In this document: positions 34,600 through 44,555 of the stretch, piece after piece | Layout: the number at the start of each line of letters is the position of its first letter | Position numbering within the stretch: position 1 is the first letter of the stretch | Assembly (NCBI RefSeq): GCF_022682495.2 | Contig: NC_071398.1 | Span: 86,385,193-86,449,192, forward strand | Direction of reading: 5' to 3' | Origin: Desmodus rotundus | Taxonomy: Eukaryota > Chordata > Mammalia > Chiroptera > Phyllostomidae | DNA length: 64,000 bases | Notes under the pieces: generated by a model | The model's database searches: none | What the model was told of the DNA's origin: nothing | Seen by the model: only the letters and a program-made list of their open reading frames with translations | Program-made: the position numbers and the translations under genes

Positions 34600-34930
34600 G
34601 TCATATTGTTTTTGAAAAAGTTAATGAAATAGTAGGTAAAGGTGAACCAAGAAACATAATTTACTTGGATTTCTTCGCAAGCTTTTGATAAGGTCCCTCA
34701 TAAAAGGCTATTAAGGAGAATAGATGACCAGAGGGCTACGGGCGAAAGTCTTTTTGGTGTATTAAAACCTGGTTAGGCTATTTCAGAGGGAAGAATCACT
34801 CACGCTGGCTACTACTTGGAGTAGAAAGAGGTTAATTACCAGCTGTCCCCAGTGTTAGGGTTTGGGCTTGAAGTTGGACTGACTTACAAAAGAAAAGAAA
34901 GCAAAGTTGGTCAAAGATACAAAATGATTA
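34600..34930 (+). mobile_element. Fossil CR1/L3-type LINE reverse transcriptase fragment
   Basis: Decayed fragment of a CR1/L3-clade non-LTR reverse transcriptase in + orientation. In one frame 34678-34710 reads QAFDKVPHKRL, the motif-A region of CR1-type RTs with its catalytic aspartate (GAT at 34687-34689). In the same frame 34846-34869 reads SPVLGFGL, corresponding to the QGSVLG region. In another frame 34901-34930 reads AKLVKDTK then a stop, in the place of the FADDTK motif C, so the catalytic pair is damaged. DNA upstream (from about 34600, GAAAAAGTTAATGAAATAG) also follows the family. Motif order and spacing agree with an RT, apart from a deletion and frameshifts. CR1/L3 elements stopped moving long ago in mammals, so such legibility is unusual. 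Confidence 0.72.
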
Positions 34931-35861
34931 TCGTTGTACCTGTGTCCCAGAGCGTCTGGTATGAACGTATGAATGAAGGCTCCTTGCACATCCACTAGAA
35001 GTACAGTCCTTTGGGGGAAGAAGGGGGCCTACCCCAAAGATAAAACCGCCGAGGATGGGAACGAAGCTCTGAGAAACCTTCCAGAGAAGGCAAACCTGCT
35101 TCTCACTTGGTGGCCCGAGGGCAGCCAGGCCTGATGCTGGAGGGTAAGTGTCCTTCCCAGCCTTCCAGCAGATGGTGGTTTAAGGCCATGAAAAATTAAA
35201 AATGAGTGGCATGGGTGGAAAGCATTTAAGCAACATGAAGACACTATTTTGCATGCTTTCCATTCCAAAATTGTAAAAAGAATAATTTTATTGGTAAAGG
35301 AGAGCCAAAGGAATGTAACGGGGCCTAAGGCATTAAAAACATCTGGGTGATTCTTGCATTTGACCTGATGTGACAGAAAGTAAACAGGAGACGCTAAGGA
35401 ACTGTTTGCTGTCTTCTGCAGGATCAGTGGGAAATGCTCCTTTTTTACAGAAGAAGACATGCCTTGCTTTAAAGTGCCCATAATCTACTATGTTATTCTC
35501 ATAGTTACCCTCACCGTGGCCCACTGCCCTCACTGTAACATGGGACAGAAAGAATTACACAAATATCTGGATGCTGATGAGGCAAATCCCAGGTCCTCTC
35601 CCAGCCTCGGCCTTCATTCATCTTTATGACACTTCTTACTGAGTCTCACCTGCGTTTCTTCAAAATCAGAAAGTCCTGAGCACAAAAGTTGCTCTGCAAC
35701 CAGCGGCAAAGTAAATTCGAATTGAGGTTTGCCCAAACTTCTTTTCTCTGGCCTCGTCAAGTAATAACTCCAGTTGGTCCCTGGGGTGCTATTTACACAG
35801 TAGGAGTGTCACAGAGAGAGAATGTGTGAGGTAATATATTGCACATAAAGTACTCCTCTCA
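34931..35861. other. No gene seen; unassigned non-coding sequence
   Basis: The 150-codon reverse-strand frame at 35029-35481 is the longest here. It contains no recognisable domain, starts without supporting context and overlaps another frame, so it is not called. Confidence 0.45.
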
Positions 35862-36195
35862 AGAAAATCTACCAATAGATCCACAAATACAGTCAATTTA
35901 CTTTTGACAAGGGTGCAAAGGCAATTCAATAGGAAAGGAATTGTTCTTTCCAAATGGTACAGGAGTAACTGGATGTCTACATGGAAACAGAAAACCTCAA
36001 TACATATTATATACAGAAGCTAACTCCAAATGAATCAGACCCATATGTAAATGCAATTGTAAAATTATAAAATTTCTAAAACAGAATATGGGAGAAAATC
36101 TTTGCAACATTGGGTTAGACATGAAGTTCTCAGATACAACCGCAAAAGTACTATCCATAAAAGAAAAAAATAAATACATTTAATAATAAAAAAAT
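35862..36195 (+). mobile_element. L1 LINE ORF2 internal fragment
   Basis: AATTTACTTTTGACAAGGGT, GCAAAGGCAATTCAATAGGA, GGAGTAACTGGATGTCTACA, AATCAGACCCATATGTAAAT and GGAGAAAATCTTTGCAACAT follow the C-terminal third of L1 ORF2 in forward orientation. Stops interrupt every frame. Both ends are truncated. Confidence 0.85.
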
Positions 36196-36494
36196 ATTCG
36201 AAGTCTCAGGACCTCAGTCATAAACAGGAATTGAGACAAAAAGCAAACCTTTCATTTTTCCAAGCAGACTCAGAGCCATAAAACCTTTTCTCAGGAACAG
36301 AAGGAGCAGAGTGAGCAACTAAATTGAAAAATGGCAACTCCTTAGCTAACTTTTGCCCAAAATGGGTCAGGTAGAAATTAATGGCTCTCTCCTCTGCTTT
36401 CCTAGTAATTTCTGGGCTTTTACAGTACTTAACACATTCTGTTGTCATTAATTGTCATAGACTCATCCCCTCTCATGCACAAATGTCCTCAATG
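36196..36494. other. Spacer without recognised features
   Basis: AT-rich single-copy-looking sequence. The 76-codon reverse frame is not supported. Confidence 0.4.
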
Positions 36495-36600
36495 ACTTGA
36501 AAGCTCCTCAGGGGCAGGGCGAAGAATTATTATGTCTGTGCACTTCCAGAGCCTACTAGAGGGACTGCTAGGTTGTGTGGTCAATAAATATTTGAAGAAG
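36495..36600 (+). repeat. L2 LINE 3' terminus
   Basis: GAAAGCTCCTCAGGGGCAGG, GAATTATTATGTCTGTGCAC and GTGGTCAATAAATATTTGAA match the extreme L2 3' end. Confidence 0.7.
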
Positions 36601-36682
36601 AAAAGAAATTTGGAAAAGGAGGAAACCAAGAAAGTAGGAGAAAGATATTGTGAGAGGAGAGTCAGGGAAGGAAGGAAGGAAA

Positions 36683-36836
36683 GAATATGAATCCTGGATT
36701 CATTTTTTTATTAGTATCTTAACTCTCAAACCCTGCTCCTTCATCTTGACACCTTTCCTCTTAGTGAATCATGAAGCTAACCCAATATCCCACCACAGCA
36801 AGTGGATGGATGCAGGGATAGAAGTGCTGCCTAGGA
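36683..36836 (+). repeat. Unassigned interspersed repeat, copy A
   Basis: About 154 bp that matches 38475-38618 in direct orientation. Both start GAATATGAA-CCTGGATT and share CATCTTGA-ACCTTT, CTCTTAGTGAA, ATCCCACCA, GGATGCAGGGATA and GCCTAG in the same order. By eye the identity is roughly three quarters, with small gaps. Sequence outside these limits does not match. I do not recognise the family. Confidence 0.7.
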
Positions 36837-36978
36837 TGGAAAGAAGGAAAGAAGGAAGGGGAAGGGAGGGAAAGAAGGAGATAAGGAAGAAGGGAAAGAG
36901 GGGAGAACAGGAGAGAAAAAGAAAAATGGAAAGGAGGGAGGGAGGGAGGAAAAGAAGAAAGGAAGGAAGGAAGGAAAA
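36837..36978. repeat. GGAA-rich imperfect microsatellite
   Basis: Roughly 140 bp of GGAA/GAAA/GGGA units with pure GGAAGGAAGGAAGG runs near the right end; a shorter GGAA run lies just before copy A at about 36666-36680. The lysine/arginine-rich frame through it on one strand and the serine/proline-rich frame on the other are artefacts. GGAA arrays can bind ETS factors, but nothing here shows that they do. Confidence 0.9.
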
Positions 36979-37139
36979 TGTGCCTAAGATAAAGGAAATG
37001 AGGACAGGTAGGGTCTGTTGGGAGACAGAGAGGTGTGTGGGTGGGAAGGGGGCAGCTATGGGCTGGCCTGACAGTCTGATGCCCTGTTACCGAATCCAGC
37101 CTAGGGTTGCCAGGCCAGGACACTCTCTCTGAAATCCCC

Positions 37140-37550
37140 ACTGCGCTGGGTCCCTGGTGCAGCAGCCCCATAGATGTCAGGAGCCATTGTGTGATTCAGG
37201 CAGGCCAAGCTGGCAGCTGAGGCAGGAAGAGGGAGGCTGGCGCTGCTGGCTGGCGCTGCTGGGTTTGCTCCCCTTGCTCCAGGCTGCAGGCTTGGGTGCC
37301 AGCACCAGAGAAGCCAGGTCAGGGTGGCGAGGACTGTTGGCATGGCAGGGCTCTCACATTCTCTCCTTTCCAATGGCCCGGCCGGCATTGCTGGGGAAAC
37401 GGGAGGGGCTGGGCAGCCAGCAGCCGAGAGTGAGAACTTCCCCCTGCCAGAGCCAGCTGCTGGCTGCCATCTGGGCAGGGGTAGTGCCAGTTCCCCAAAT
37501 CTGCCTTCCCTTTGGAAAAGGGGCAGAAAACTCTGTGCTGAGAAGATAGC
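37140..37550. promoter_or_regulatory. GC-rich, CpG-poor block; possible regulatory sequence
   Basis: The most GC-rich stretch of the window. It includes a perfect 13-bp tandem CTGGCGCTGCTGG, a CCAATGG box next to CCCGGCCGGC at about 37370-37386, and open frames on both strands of 95-142 codons. I count only about eight CpGs in 400 bp, so it is not a CpG island. The frames have no recognisable domain, no clear start context and no splice pattern. It could be an enhancer, a CpG-depleted promoter or simply GC-rich DNA. Confidence 0.25.
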
Positions 37551-38170
37551 TTCTCCTTCTATCCCGAGGCTCTCAGTTAAAAACCCAACAAAACCAGCCT
37601 TTGAAAAAGGAAGGGATGAGAAATACCGTGCATTGGGCTGTTTCCAAAGGAATTTGCTTCTTTGGGGGCCTTTACATCCAAGAAAAATCTTGATTCACCC
37701 TCAATTTCCCCTTGACTCTTTCATTTTACTTAATGATAACCTTTACTTTTAAAAGTTAAATCTAACTATTTGCACAAATAAAAGACTAGCATTTGTGTAT
37801 CTCTTGTATTTGTCTCATAGGAATGGGATCATCTACCATAAGCTGGAAATTCTCTGAGAACTCTGGTTTAGTCTTTTTAATTCCCTCTTTACCATGAATA
37901 ACCCAACCCAGCATCTCACCTGAACTGGCTGCTTTCTGATGGATTCATTCATTCACTGGACACATATTGAGCACCTTCTAAACATCAGCACAGGACTGTC
38001 ATTGATGAAGAATTGAAGTTTTGGCCCCAAAACCACATGCTATTTACTGTTCTACCACTTTATTTGCAGGAGACAGATGGAATAAGAGTTGGCACCTGAC
38101 ACAGCAGAGAACCAAGGAAATCTGCAAAACCAAAAAACTGGCAAGCATTGTATAAGGGTGTCCGACAATA
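37551..38170. other. No gene seen; unassigned non-coding sequence
   Basis: No repeat recognised with confidence. ATTCACTGGACACATATTGAGCACCTTC near 37955 looks like a short reversed MIR end. Confidence 0.4.
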
Positions 38171-38172
38171 TA

Positions 38173-38385
38173 CAGGGTCTGGCACAAATAACGCCCCCTT
38201 TTTTATTACAAAATCTTTTATTACAAAATCACAAGTGTGTGATTCCGTAACACAAACAATAATCACACCCAAGCACACCATCTGACAATTTAGGTGAAAT
38301 GTTCAAATTAAAACTATAAATTATTACACTCCTCTTATTCTCCTACCAACCACACTCAAGCAGGTGTTACTTCTGCTGGACCCTG
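38173..38385. mobile_element. Mariner-like miniature transposon (213 bp), TA-flanked
   Basis: This 213-bp element lies between TA dinucleotides at 38171-38172 and 38386-38387. Left end CAGGGTCTGGCACAAATAA; right end reverse-complemented CAGGGTCCAGCAGAAGTAA. The first seven bases match exactly and several more follow with mismatches. The interior is AT-rich with an internal direct repeat, AAAATCTTTTATTACAAAATC. There is no transposase frame. It differs from the element at 32759-32876 and so belongs to a second mariner-like family. Confidence 0.75.
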
Positions 38386-38474
38386 TATTTAGCAAATGGC
38401 CACCGTGGGCACTGACCAATCAGAACAGATGCCGGCTGGGAAAGATGATATGGCCACCCTGATGCATACTAACT

Positions 38475-38618
38475 GAATATGAACCCTGGATTTATTTGTT
38501 TTTATTGCTTTTGGTCTCCTATCCTTCTTCTCCATCTTGATACCTTTACTCTTAGTGAAGCACGGAGCCAACGCAGCATCCCACCAAGTGTAGGGATGCA
38601 GGGATACAAGTGCCTAGT
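38475..38618 (+). repeat. Unassigned interspersed repeat, copy B
   Basis: Partner of 36683-36836, about 144 bp, same orientation, 1.64 kb downstream. Relative to copy A it lacks four bases after ATCCCACCA and three before GCCTAG. It begins 89 bp after the end of the mariner-like element and so is not part of it. Confidence 0.7.
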
Positions 38619-39044
38619 ATTTCATGAGGATCCCATGTACACAGAGACATCATGGCGGGTGTAGGGGAGAGATTCAGTTTGGCTTCCTGATTTTGCTGGC
38701 AAGTTGGTGCTGAAGCAACTCTAAACATGGCTATCATTCGTGGAAGAATTGGAAGAGGCAGGTTGAAAGCCTTGGAAGGTATCAAGAGTGAGGTTCATTC
38801 TCTGAAATATGGGTGTGGTCTCACAGCTCTAGAGCCTTAATGTTGAGTCTGCTTAGGGGTGATCAGGCCCTAAGAAAAACTAGTTCATATGGTCCAAACT
38901 CATAGGAACAATACTACCTTGCATTATAAGTGTTTCCTAAGTTACCTTACAGTGATGAAAAATAGATGTAAATGCAACTTGCATGGGACTGACAGTGAGC
39001 ACTCATTCTTCAATGAATTTGAATGTGAATGATGTTACTGATAC
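38619..39044. other. No gene seen
   Basis: No repeat or exon recognised in this spacer. Confidence 0.4.
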
Positions 39045-39200
39045 TCACCAGAGTCCTTGAGTAGGCAGGGCAGGCATTATTAATTCCCATTCTGAAGCCC
39101 AGCAGAGGCAACCAGGTTATCCTGGATGGCATAGTAAGTGGCAGCGCCAGAGCAGAAACTGGGTCTCCTGGCTGCTAATTCAGTGCCCTTTCCAGAAGCC
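39045..39200 (-). repeat. MIR SINE, reverse strand
   Basis: CAGGCATTATTAATTCCCAT, GGCATAGTAAGTGGCAGCGC, CAGAGCAGAAACTGGGTCTC and AATTCAGTGCCCTTTCCAG follow reversed MIR order. Confidence 0.75.
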
Positions 39201-39299
39201 AGATGAGTGAGACTATCAACACCGGCATCCTAGTGATGATGGCCCCTTGAGAATGAGGGGAAGATCAAAAGTTGTCTTGGTGGATACAGAGATGAAAAC

Positions 39300-39415
39300 T
39301 GATTAAGAGCTCATGCTTTGACTCCTGGTGTTATCAGTTGCTAACCATGTGATGTTGAGCAAATTAACCAGTTTCTCTGGGCCTCTGCTTTCTCATCCAT
39401 AGTAATGAAACAGCA
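39300..39415 (+). repeat. MIR SINE
   Basis: AGAGCTCATGCTTTGACTCC, AACCATGTGATGTTGAGCAA and CCTCTGCTTTCTCATCCATA are in forward MIR order. The next element, a VES SINE, begins immediately afterwards. Confidence 0.7.
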
Positions 39416-39421
39416 CCTTTT

Positions 39422-39595
39422 GCCATGACTGGTGTGGCTCAGTGGGTTGGACGGTTGGGTGTTGTCCTGCAAACCAAAGGGTCAGTGGTTCGATTCCTGG
39501 TCAGGGCACATGCCTGGTCCCCAGTTGGAGGCATGCAAAAGGCAACTGATCAATGCTTCTCCCCCTCTCCTCCCTTCCCCTCTCTCCAAAAATAA
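39422..39595 (+). mobile_element. VES SINE (bat tRNA-derived), + orientation
   Basis: Head CATGACTGGTGTGGCTCAGT with A-box TGGCTCAGTGGGTTGG, then CCTGCAAACCAAAGGGTCAG, B-box GGTTCGATTCC, GTCAGGGCACATGCCTGGTC and GGCAACTGATCAATGCTTC, a CT-rich tract and a short AAAAATAA tail. Both pol III promoter boxes are close to consensus. It is shorter than its neighbours because part of the mid region after CATGCCTGG is missing. No clear target duplication is visible. Confidence 0.9.
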
Positions 39596-39764
39596 TGTTG
39601 TCAGGCTAGAAAGCCCTCCTTGAGGCTGTTCCTGACTGATCTGTCCTACCAGGAACACCTGCTCCCTACTAACTGTCTCCTGCAGAAGTGGGAGAAAGCT
39701 ATTTCACACATTGCTATTTTTCATTGTAAAATCTATCCATGCCCTTCCCAGGAACATTTGCTTG
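39596..39764 (+). repeat. Possible L2-group fragment
   Basis: AGGCTAGAAAGCCCTCCTTG and CTGTTCCTGACTGATCTGTC resemble the part of L2 just before its 3' end, but the match is short. Confidence 0.35.
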
Positions 39765-39995
39765 TCTGTTTATGGAGCATTGACTGTTTTCCAGGCATTT
39801 TCTAATACTTTAGAAATATTGAATCATTTCATCCACACAATTCTGTTAGGCAGGTGCTATTATTCACCTCATTTTACAGACCAAAAAAAAAAAAAAAAAC
39901 TGAAGCAGAAAGCGGTCAAGTCAGCCATCGAGGAAACCTTGGCAGAGCCAAGATTCAAACCAGGTGGTCCAGCCCCAGAGCCTGTGCATTGATCC
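39765..39995 (-). repeat. MIR SINE, reverse strand, with an internal A17 tract
   Basis: GGCATTTTCTAATACTTTAG, AATTCTGTTAGGCAGGTGCT, CACCTCATTTTACAGACC and CAGAGCCAAGATTCAAACCA follow reversed MIR order. Where related copies read GATGAGGAAACTGAGG, this copy has 17 consecutive A (39883-39899) before CTGAAGCAGAAAG, so the tract has expanded or been inserted within the MIR. Confidence 0.8.
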
Positions 39996-41974
39996 ACCAC
40001 ACAGGTGGCCTTCTCATCTTAACAAGGAGTCTTAAATCAAAGAACTGTTCAGACTTTTTGGCTTATAGACAGGGTAGCTTTCTGAGCCTCTTGAATCTCA
40101 CTCTGAAATCTCCCTCCCGTACTATCTCATCAACAGTTTGGGCAGCACCGGAGTCTCTTCCAAGAGGTTCTGTGAGCCCTGAGATTTGATGAATTAGAGC
40201 CACAGAAATGGGCTGACTTGCCCAAAAGTCTTCAGCCATAAATTCCTCACCAAAAATCAGTTGTCTAAGTGTTTATCAAAGCACCATTCTGAAGCAGGCA
40301 TTGGGCTGAGATACCACCAAAAAAGTGTTTCCTGCCCTCTGGGGGCCTGCCGTTGAGAAAAACAAGACAGTGGTGGTGCAAAGATGGAAATGCCAGAGGG
40401 CATAGGGATGGAGCCACTGTTGGGTGAGCACAGCCTGAAGGAATCCCACCTAATCATCCTGCAAAAGCGTACCTGGAGGGAATATGAGGGGAGCTTACAC
40501 AATCAGGAAAAGTGCAGGCAGAGTGGAAACAGGTTTGTTCACAAATTCCAAAGCCCGGAATCCAGGGGACATCACCTGGTTTGAAAGAGAAACTTTACAA
40601 ATGAAATGTAATCCTACTTCAAGACATGAGCTGCCTCAAGACGTGAAAGCATCTGTAGTTCTAAGAAGCGTTCTCGGAAAGGCAGAGATGCTTGAGTTAA
40701 TATAATATGCCAAAGGGAAGTTTAGGATGCTTGAGTTGCGTAGTAACCAAGGTCCCAACAATGCCTTGCTTTTGAATAGAGCTGGATGTTTCACAAACAC
40801 CCTCGCCTGGGGGGTCTTACAAGGGCCCGGAAAATTGTCAAGGCAGCCACGATTAGGTCTACTTGGTGTAACTGGATGTGGAAGCTCTGGGAAGTTATTT
40901 ATTTACCCCGTATCTGCAGCCCGGGGTCTTCTCCAATTTCAAACCAGGGGTGAATTTAATCACTCAAGCAGTGAAGCCATCTGAGGAGAGCACACTCAGA
41001 TTTTGCCATATTCATCTCAACCACCAGCATCCAAGATGACCTTGAAGAGGAACTTTTCTGGACCAGACGAAGCCCAGCCAGAGGACAAAATGTCCTACTC
41101 ATAAGCCATTAGGTCTCTCCCATGAAGCCCAGGCTCCCTTGCATAGCAGGCTCACGTGAAGATCTCACAGAGGACTATGCTGTCAATTTTTTTTACAAAA
41201 ATAAAACAGCGTATGAGTTTTATCTCTTTATCTCCTCAGTCCAGAGGGGGAAAAAGGGACACAATCTGTTCTCCCAGTGGGACAGCCACCTGATTAGATG
41301 TCATAAAACAGAGTATTCCTTTAGTTAATAATGGCTGGAATACCTCCGACCCACAGTTACTGGAAAGAAAAAAAAACACCTAACTACAGATAAACTCCCT
41401 GGGGTTTCAGATCCGTTTTGCAATAAGCTGTGTTATGAAGGAAATCTGGCCCCAAAAGATAGTTTGAATGCAAAATAAAGATAGTTCACATGCTTTGAAG
41501 CAGGTACAGGGCTCCTGTGGAAGCATCAGAATCATATTTTTGGAGGATCATTATATTTCCTGTTTCAGACTTTATTTGGGTCCCACCGTTCTTTTATACA
41601 ACTCCTATTTTTAGTCATCGCAGGCACCACGTCCTGCCAGGCAGGGGCCCCAGCAGGGCAGGTCTGAGCATAAGGGGCGAGGGTTAGATGCCTGGAGAGG
41701 CAGGAGAGCTGGGCAGACAGAGGCAGGCAAGCTTCAAGGAGCAGGTGGCCCACAGGGTCAGATAGGCCAGAAGTAGTGTTCAGAGGCATCTCAAGGAGAA
41801 GATTAAGGGAGCACCACAGATTTAGGGAGCAGGACTCCAGGCAGGGTCCAGGAGGCCAGTAAGTTATCAGAGAGGCGTTGAAACATGGACAACACAGAGG
41901 TGGGCAAGAAGGGTTTCAGTTCTTTCGTACACCCTGCCACAGAAGAGTGGGAAGGGACTTAAATACATGGGCTT
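39996..41974. other. No gene seen; unassigned non-coding sequence
   Basis: Numerous short frames (66-93 codons) on both strands overlap one another without motif support. No transposon is recognised with confidence. AATAAA strings in AT-rich parts (for example near 41475) are not evidence for a gene on their own. Confidence 0.45.
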
Positions 41975-42290
41975 GAGAACCTTGAAGATAGCATGCTAAG
42001 TGAAATAAGCCAGTCACAGAAGGACAAATACTGCATGCGTCCATTTATATGAGGTATCTAAAATAGCCCGATTCATAGAATCGAAGAATGGTGGTCACTG
42101 TCGGGGGGGGCGGGGAATGGAGTTACTAACCAATGGGCACGAAGTTTCCGTTAAGGTGAATAAGCTCTAGAAATCTGCTGTTCAACATCATGCCTGTGGT
42201 TAGCAATACAGTATTTTACACTTTAAAACTTGTTAAGAGAGTAGATCACATGTCAAATGTTCTTACCACAAAAAAATTTTTTTTAAAACT
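41975..42290 (+). mobile_element. L1 LINE ORF2-end/3'-UTR fragment
   Basis: ATAGCATGCTAAGTGAAATA, AGCCAGTCACAGAAGGACAA, CTGCATGCGTCCATTTATAT and AGAATGGTGGTCACTGTCG are the end of L1 ORF2 and start of the 3' UTR. The remainder to CTTACCACAAAAAAATTTT is the tail. A run of eight G occurs near 42103. Confidence 0.85.
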
Positions 42291-44179
42291 GCATGGATTT
42301 GAGCCAAAGAGGTACATGACACATTTGACTCAGGCTTGGTGGGAAGTTCATACAGTCAGAGGTGTATGGGGAAGAAAACAAAAACACCTGTGGCCATTAA
42401 AAACTTACAGAAGAATACCTAGGTCTTCATTTTCATTCATTCACCCCTTCTGATCCTATGAGACACCACTATTGGTGAAGAGACAGAGGAAAGGAGGCAC
42501 GGGGAGGGTCTCCTGAGTAAGCACGAGCCAGGGGAAGATGGACAGTTCTTTATCTGTACAGATTTTAGACTTATTCTTCATCTGGGCGAGGAACCCCATC
42601 TTCTAGGCTGACCTCCAGACTTCCTTAGAAATACCCCTTTGAATTGACTCAACTGTTTATGGAGAAAGACACAAAAAGAATTAGAGAAGAAGACCCTGCC
42701 AATGAACTAGCGTAAAAAGAGAGATGCACTAGAAGTAGAAGGAAGGAAGTGGCTAAGCTGATGATGCCCATCCCCTGGACAGCAGTGGGCGCACCAGCCA
42801 CAGGGTCCAGCTAGTCACAGCATCTTGCTCAGTGCATCAGGGAGATACATGGACCAAGTCTTCATCATTTTCTTGTCCATGTGCTCTTGTGCCTTCTAAG
42901 TTGTACGTGCTAGGCTAAGTCATGGGAATATACTTAGGAACCAGGAGATTCCTACCGACTGACAAGCGTTTGTTGAGAACCTACTTTATTAAAGGCCTGG
43001 AGGAAGCATGGGGGCAAGCGAAAGCTGAGAGAGGATAGAAAATGAATGGCAGTCATGGTCCTCGTCATCAGATTGGTTGAAGGCACAAATCCTGGAGAAA
43101 GAGCTTGGTAGGACAACTTGGAGAGAACCTTACTTTTCTAACCAGTACATTCCCCCATAGAAAGAGGTTTCACTTTTTTTTTTTTTTTGAAAAAAAAAAT
43201 GCTGGCTTTCCTGAGTATTAGGATCAGCTGACACCTTTGACCAAAAATCCAGAAGAGAGCTAGATTTCACTGAAAATGAAATGAGGTATTCAGTGGATAC
43301 TTTAAGGAAAGGTTTAGAGAGAGGGAGAAGGAGAGCCAGAGGCCCATGACTAAAGAGGAACTTTAAGAAGAGTAGGGGAAATCTTGGTCTTTTTTTATTG
43401 CTGGGTGTCATATCATGTTGCTTTCTCCTTCATCTTCCCGTGAAGGTGTAGTCAGTTCTACATCGCCTGTTAATGCTTTGGGGTGTGGATCTGTTTTGAG
43501 AGGATATGATAAAGCCTGGAACCTCACTCCCAAATGGTCACAGGCGAAGGTAGTGGATTCTCATATGAGAAAAACTATGTGAGTTACACTGAGGATGCAT
43601 CCTTGGCAATGCATGAGTAAGTTTAGATGTGAAGCACTTGTGCTCAGGAAGTTCAGAGTTCAGGAAGTAATCTGAGGACGGGTGGATAATTAGGCATTCC
43701 TCCTGAAAAGTAACAAATTTTGAACTAAATGTACGTTGGGAAATAGATTCATGTCGCAGAAATACAAGGATATTTGTGTCACTTCACAGAGACCCCAAAT
43801 TATACATATTGTTTCCTGACCTCAGGTCAAGATAGAGACATGTGATAGGCAGACACACATATGCACTCACCTATGTCAACACCTACCATAGAGGAAAGCA
43901 CAGGCGTGCACCAGATCATACATTCTTTACACACAACTAGATACCTCTTAGCATCGTTCAGTCTATGCAGAAGCGGCCACTGCTCTCACTGAGATGGTTG
44001 TGCAAAAAAAGTGGTTCATTAGTATTAAAACTGCATCACTGCCAAAATGCAGAAAAGTGAAATTCATAACACGTTAGATATTTTTAGTGGAAAATGCAAA
44101 TGCATAGCAGAGAAGGTTGGGCACATGTCCCTTGAAACCATTACCTCACAAAGCCTAACACAGGTCTAGGTCTTTCACA
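42291..44179. other. No gene seen; unassigned non-coding sequence
   Basis: Contains a T tract followed by an A tract (about 43171-43199), possibly the tail of an old reverse-strand retroposon. GTTGAGAACCTACTTTATTA near 42972 resembles a reversed MIR end. No gene is supported. Confidence 0.45.
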
Positions 44180-44318
44180 GAAAAAGGCTATTCAATCTAA
44201 ATCAACATCCAAGATCATCTTATCAAAGTCAGAATGGAGGCGTTAAAGGACACTAATGGTCAACTCAGAAAATAAGAAATGCAAATAGCTCATGAAGTAT
44301 ATATATTAAAAATCAGCT
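44180..44318 (+). mobile_element. L1 fragment, left part (split by VES)
   Basis: AT-rich text including AAATAAGAAATGCAAATAGC upstream of the SINE is consistent with L1 ORF2 3' sequence that continues after it at 44556. It is weak on its own; the join across the SINE gives the support. Confidence 0.45.
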
Positions 44319-44547
44319 CTGGCCAGTGTGGCTTGGTTGGTTGGAGCATCTTCCAATATACAGAAAGGCTGCAGGTTCAATTCCCAGTCAGGGCACGTGC
44401 TTAGTTTGCCGGTTGGGTTCCTGGCTGGGGCATATGCAGGAGGCAACCAATTGATGTTTCTGTCTCATATTGATGTTTCTCTCCCTCTCTTTCTCCTTCT
44501 CTTTTCCTCTCTAAGCATGTCATCGGGTAAGAATAGAAAAAAAATTT
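44319..44547 (+). mobile_element. VES SINE inserted in an L1, with 8-bp target duplication
   Basis: Head CTGGCCAGTGTGGCTTGGTT, B-box GGTTCAATTCCCAG, then TCAGGGCACGTGCTTAG, GGCAACCAATTGATGTTTC, a CT-rich tract and an A-rich tail. An exact 8-bp repeat, AATCAGCT, flanks it at 44311-44318 and 44548-44555. The surrounding sequence is L1-like, so the SINE is younger than that L1. Confidence 0.93.
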
Positions 44548-44555
44548 AATCAGCT

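Noticed and set aside
35029..35481. 150-codon frame on - strand
   Set aside because: No recognisable domain or upstream context, and it overlaps a second frame; the length is compatible with chance.
36650..37171. 160- and 136-codon frames on opposite strands
   Set aside because: Both run across the GGAA-rich microsatellite, which gives Lys/Arg-rich and Ser/Pro-rich artefact proteins.
37157..37752. Two overlapping 130- and 142-codon frames in the GC-rich block
   Set aside because: Stop codons are rare in GC-rich DNA by composition. Frames are open on both strands with no recognisable protein family.
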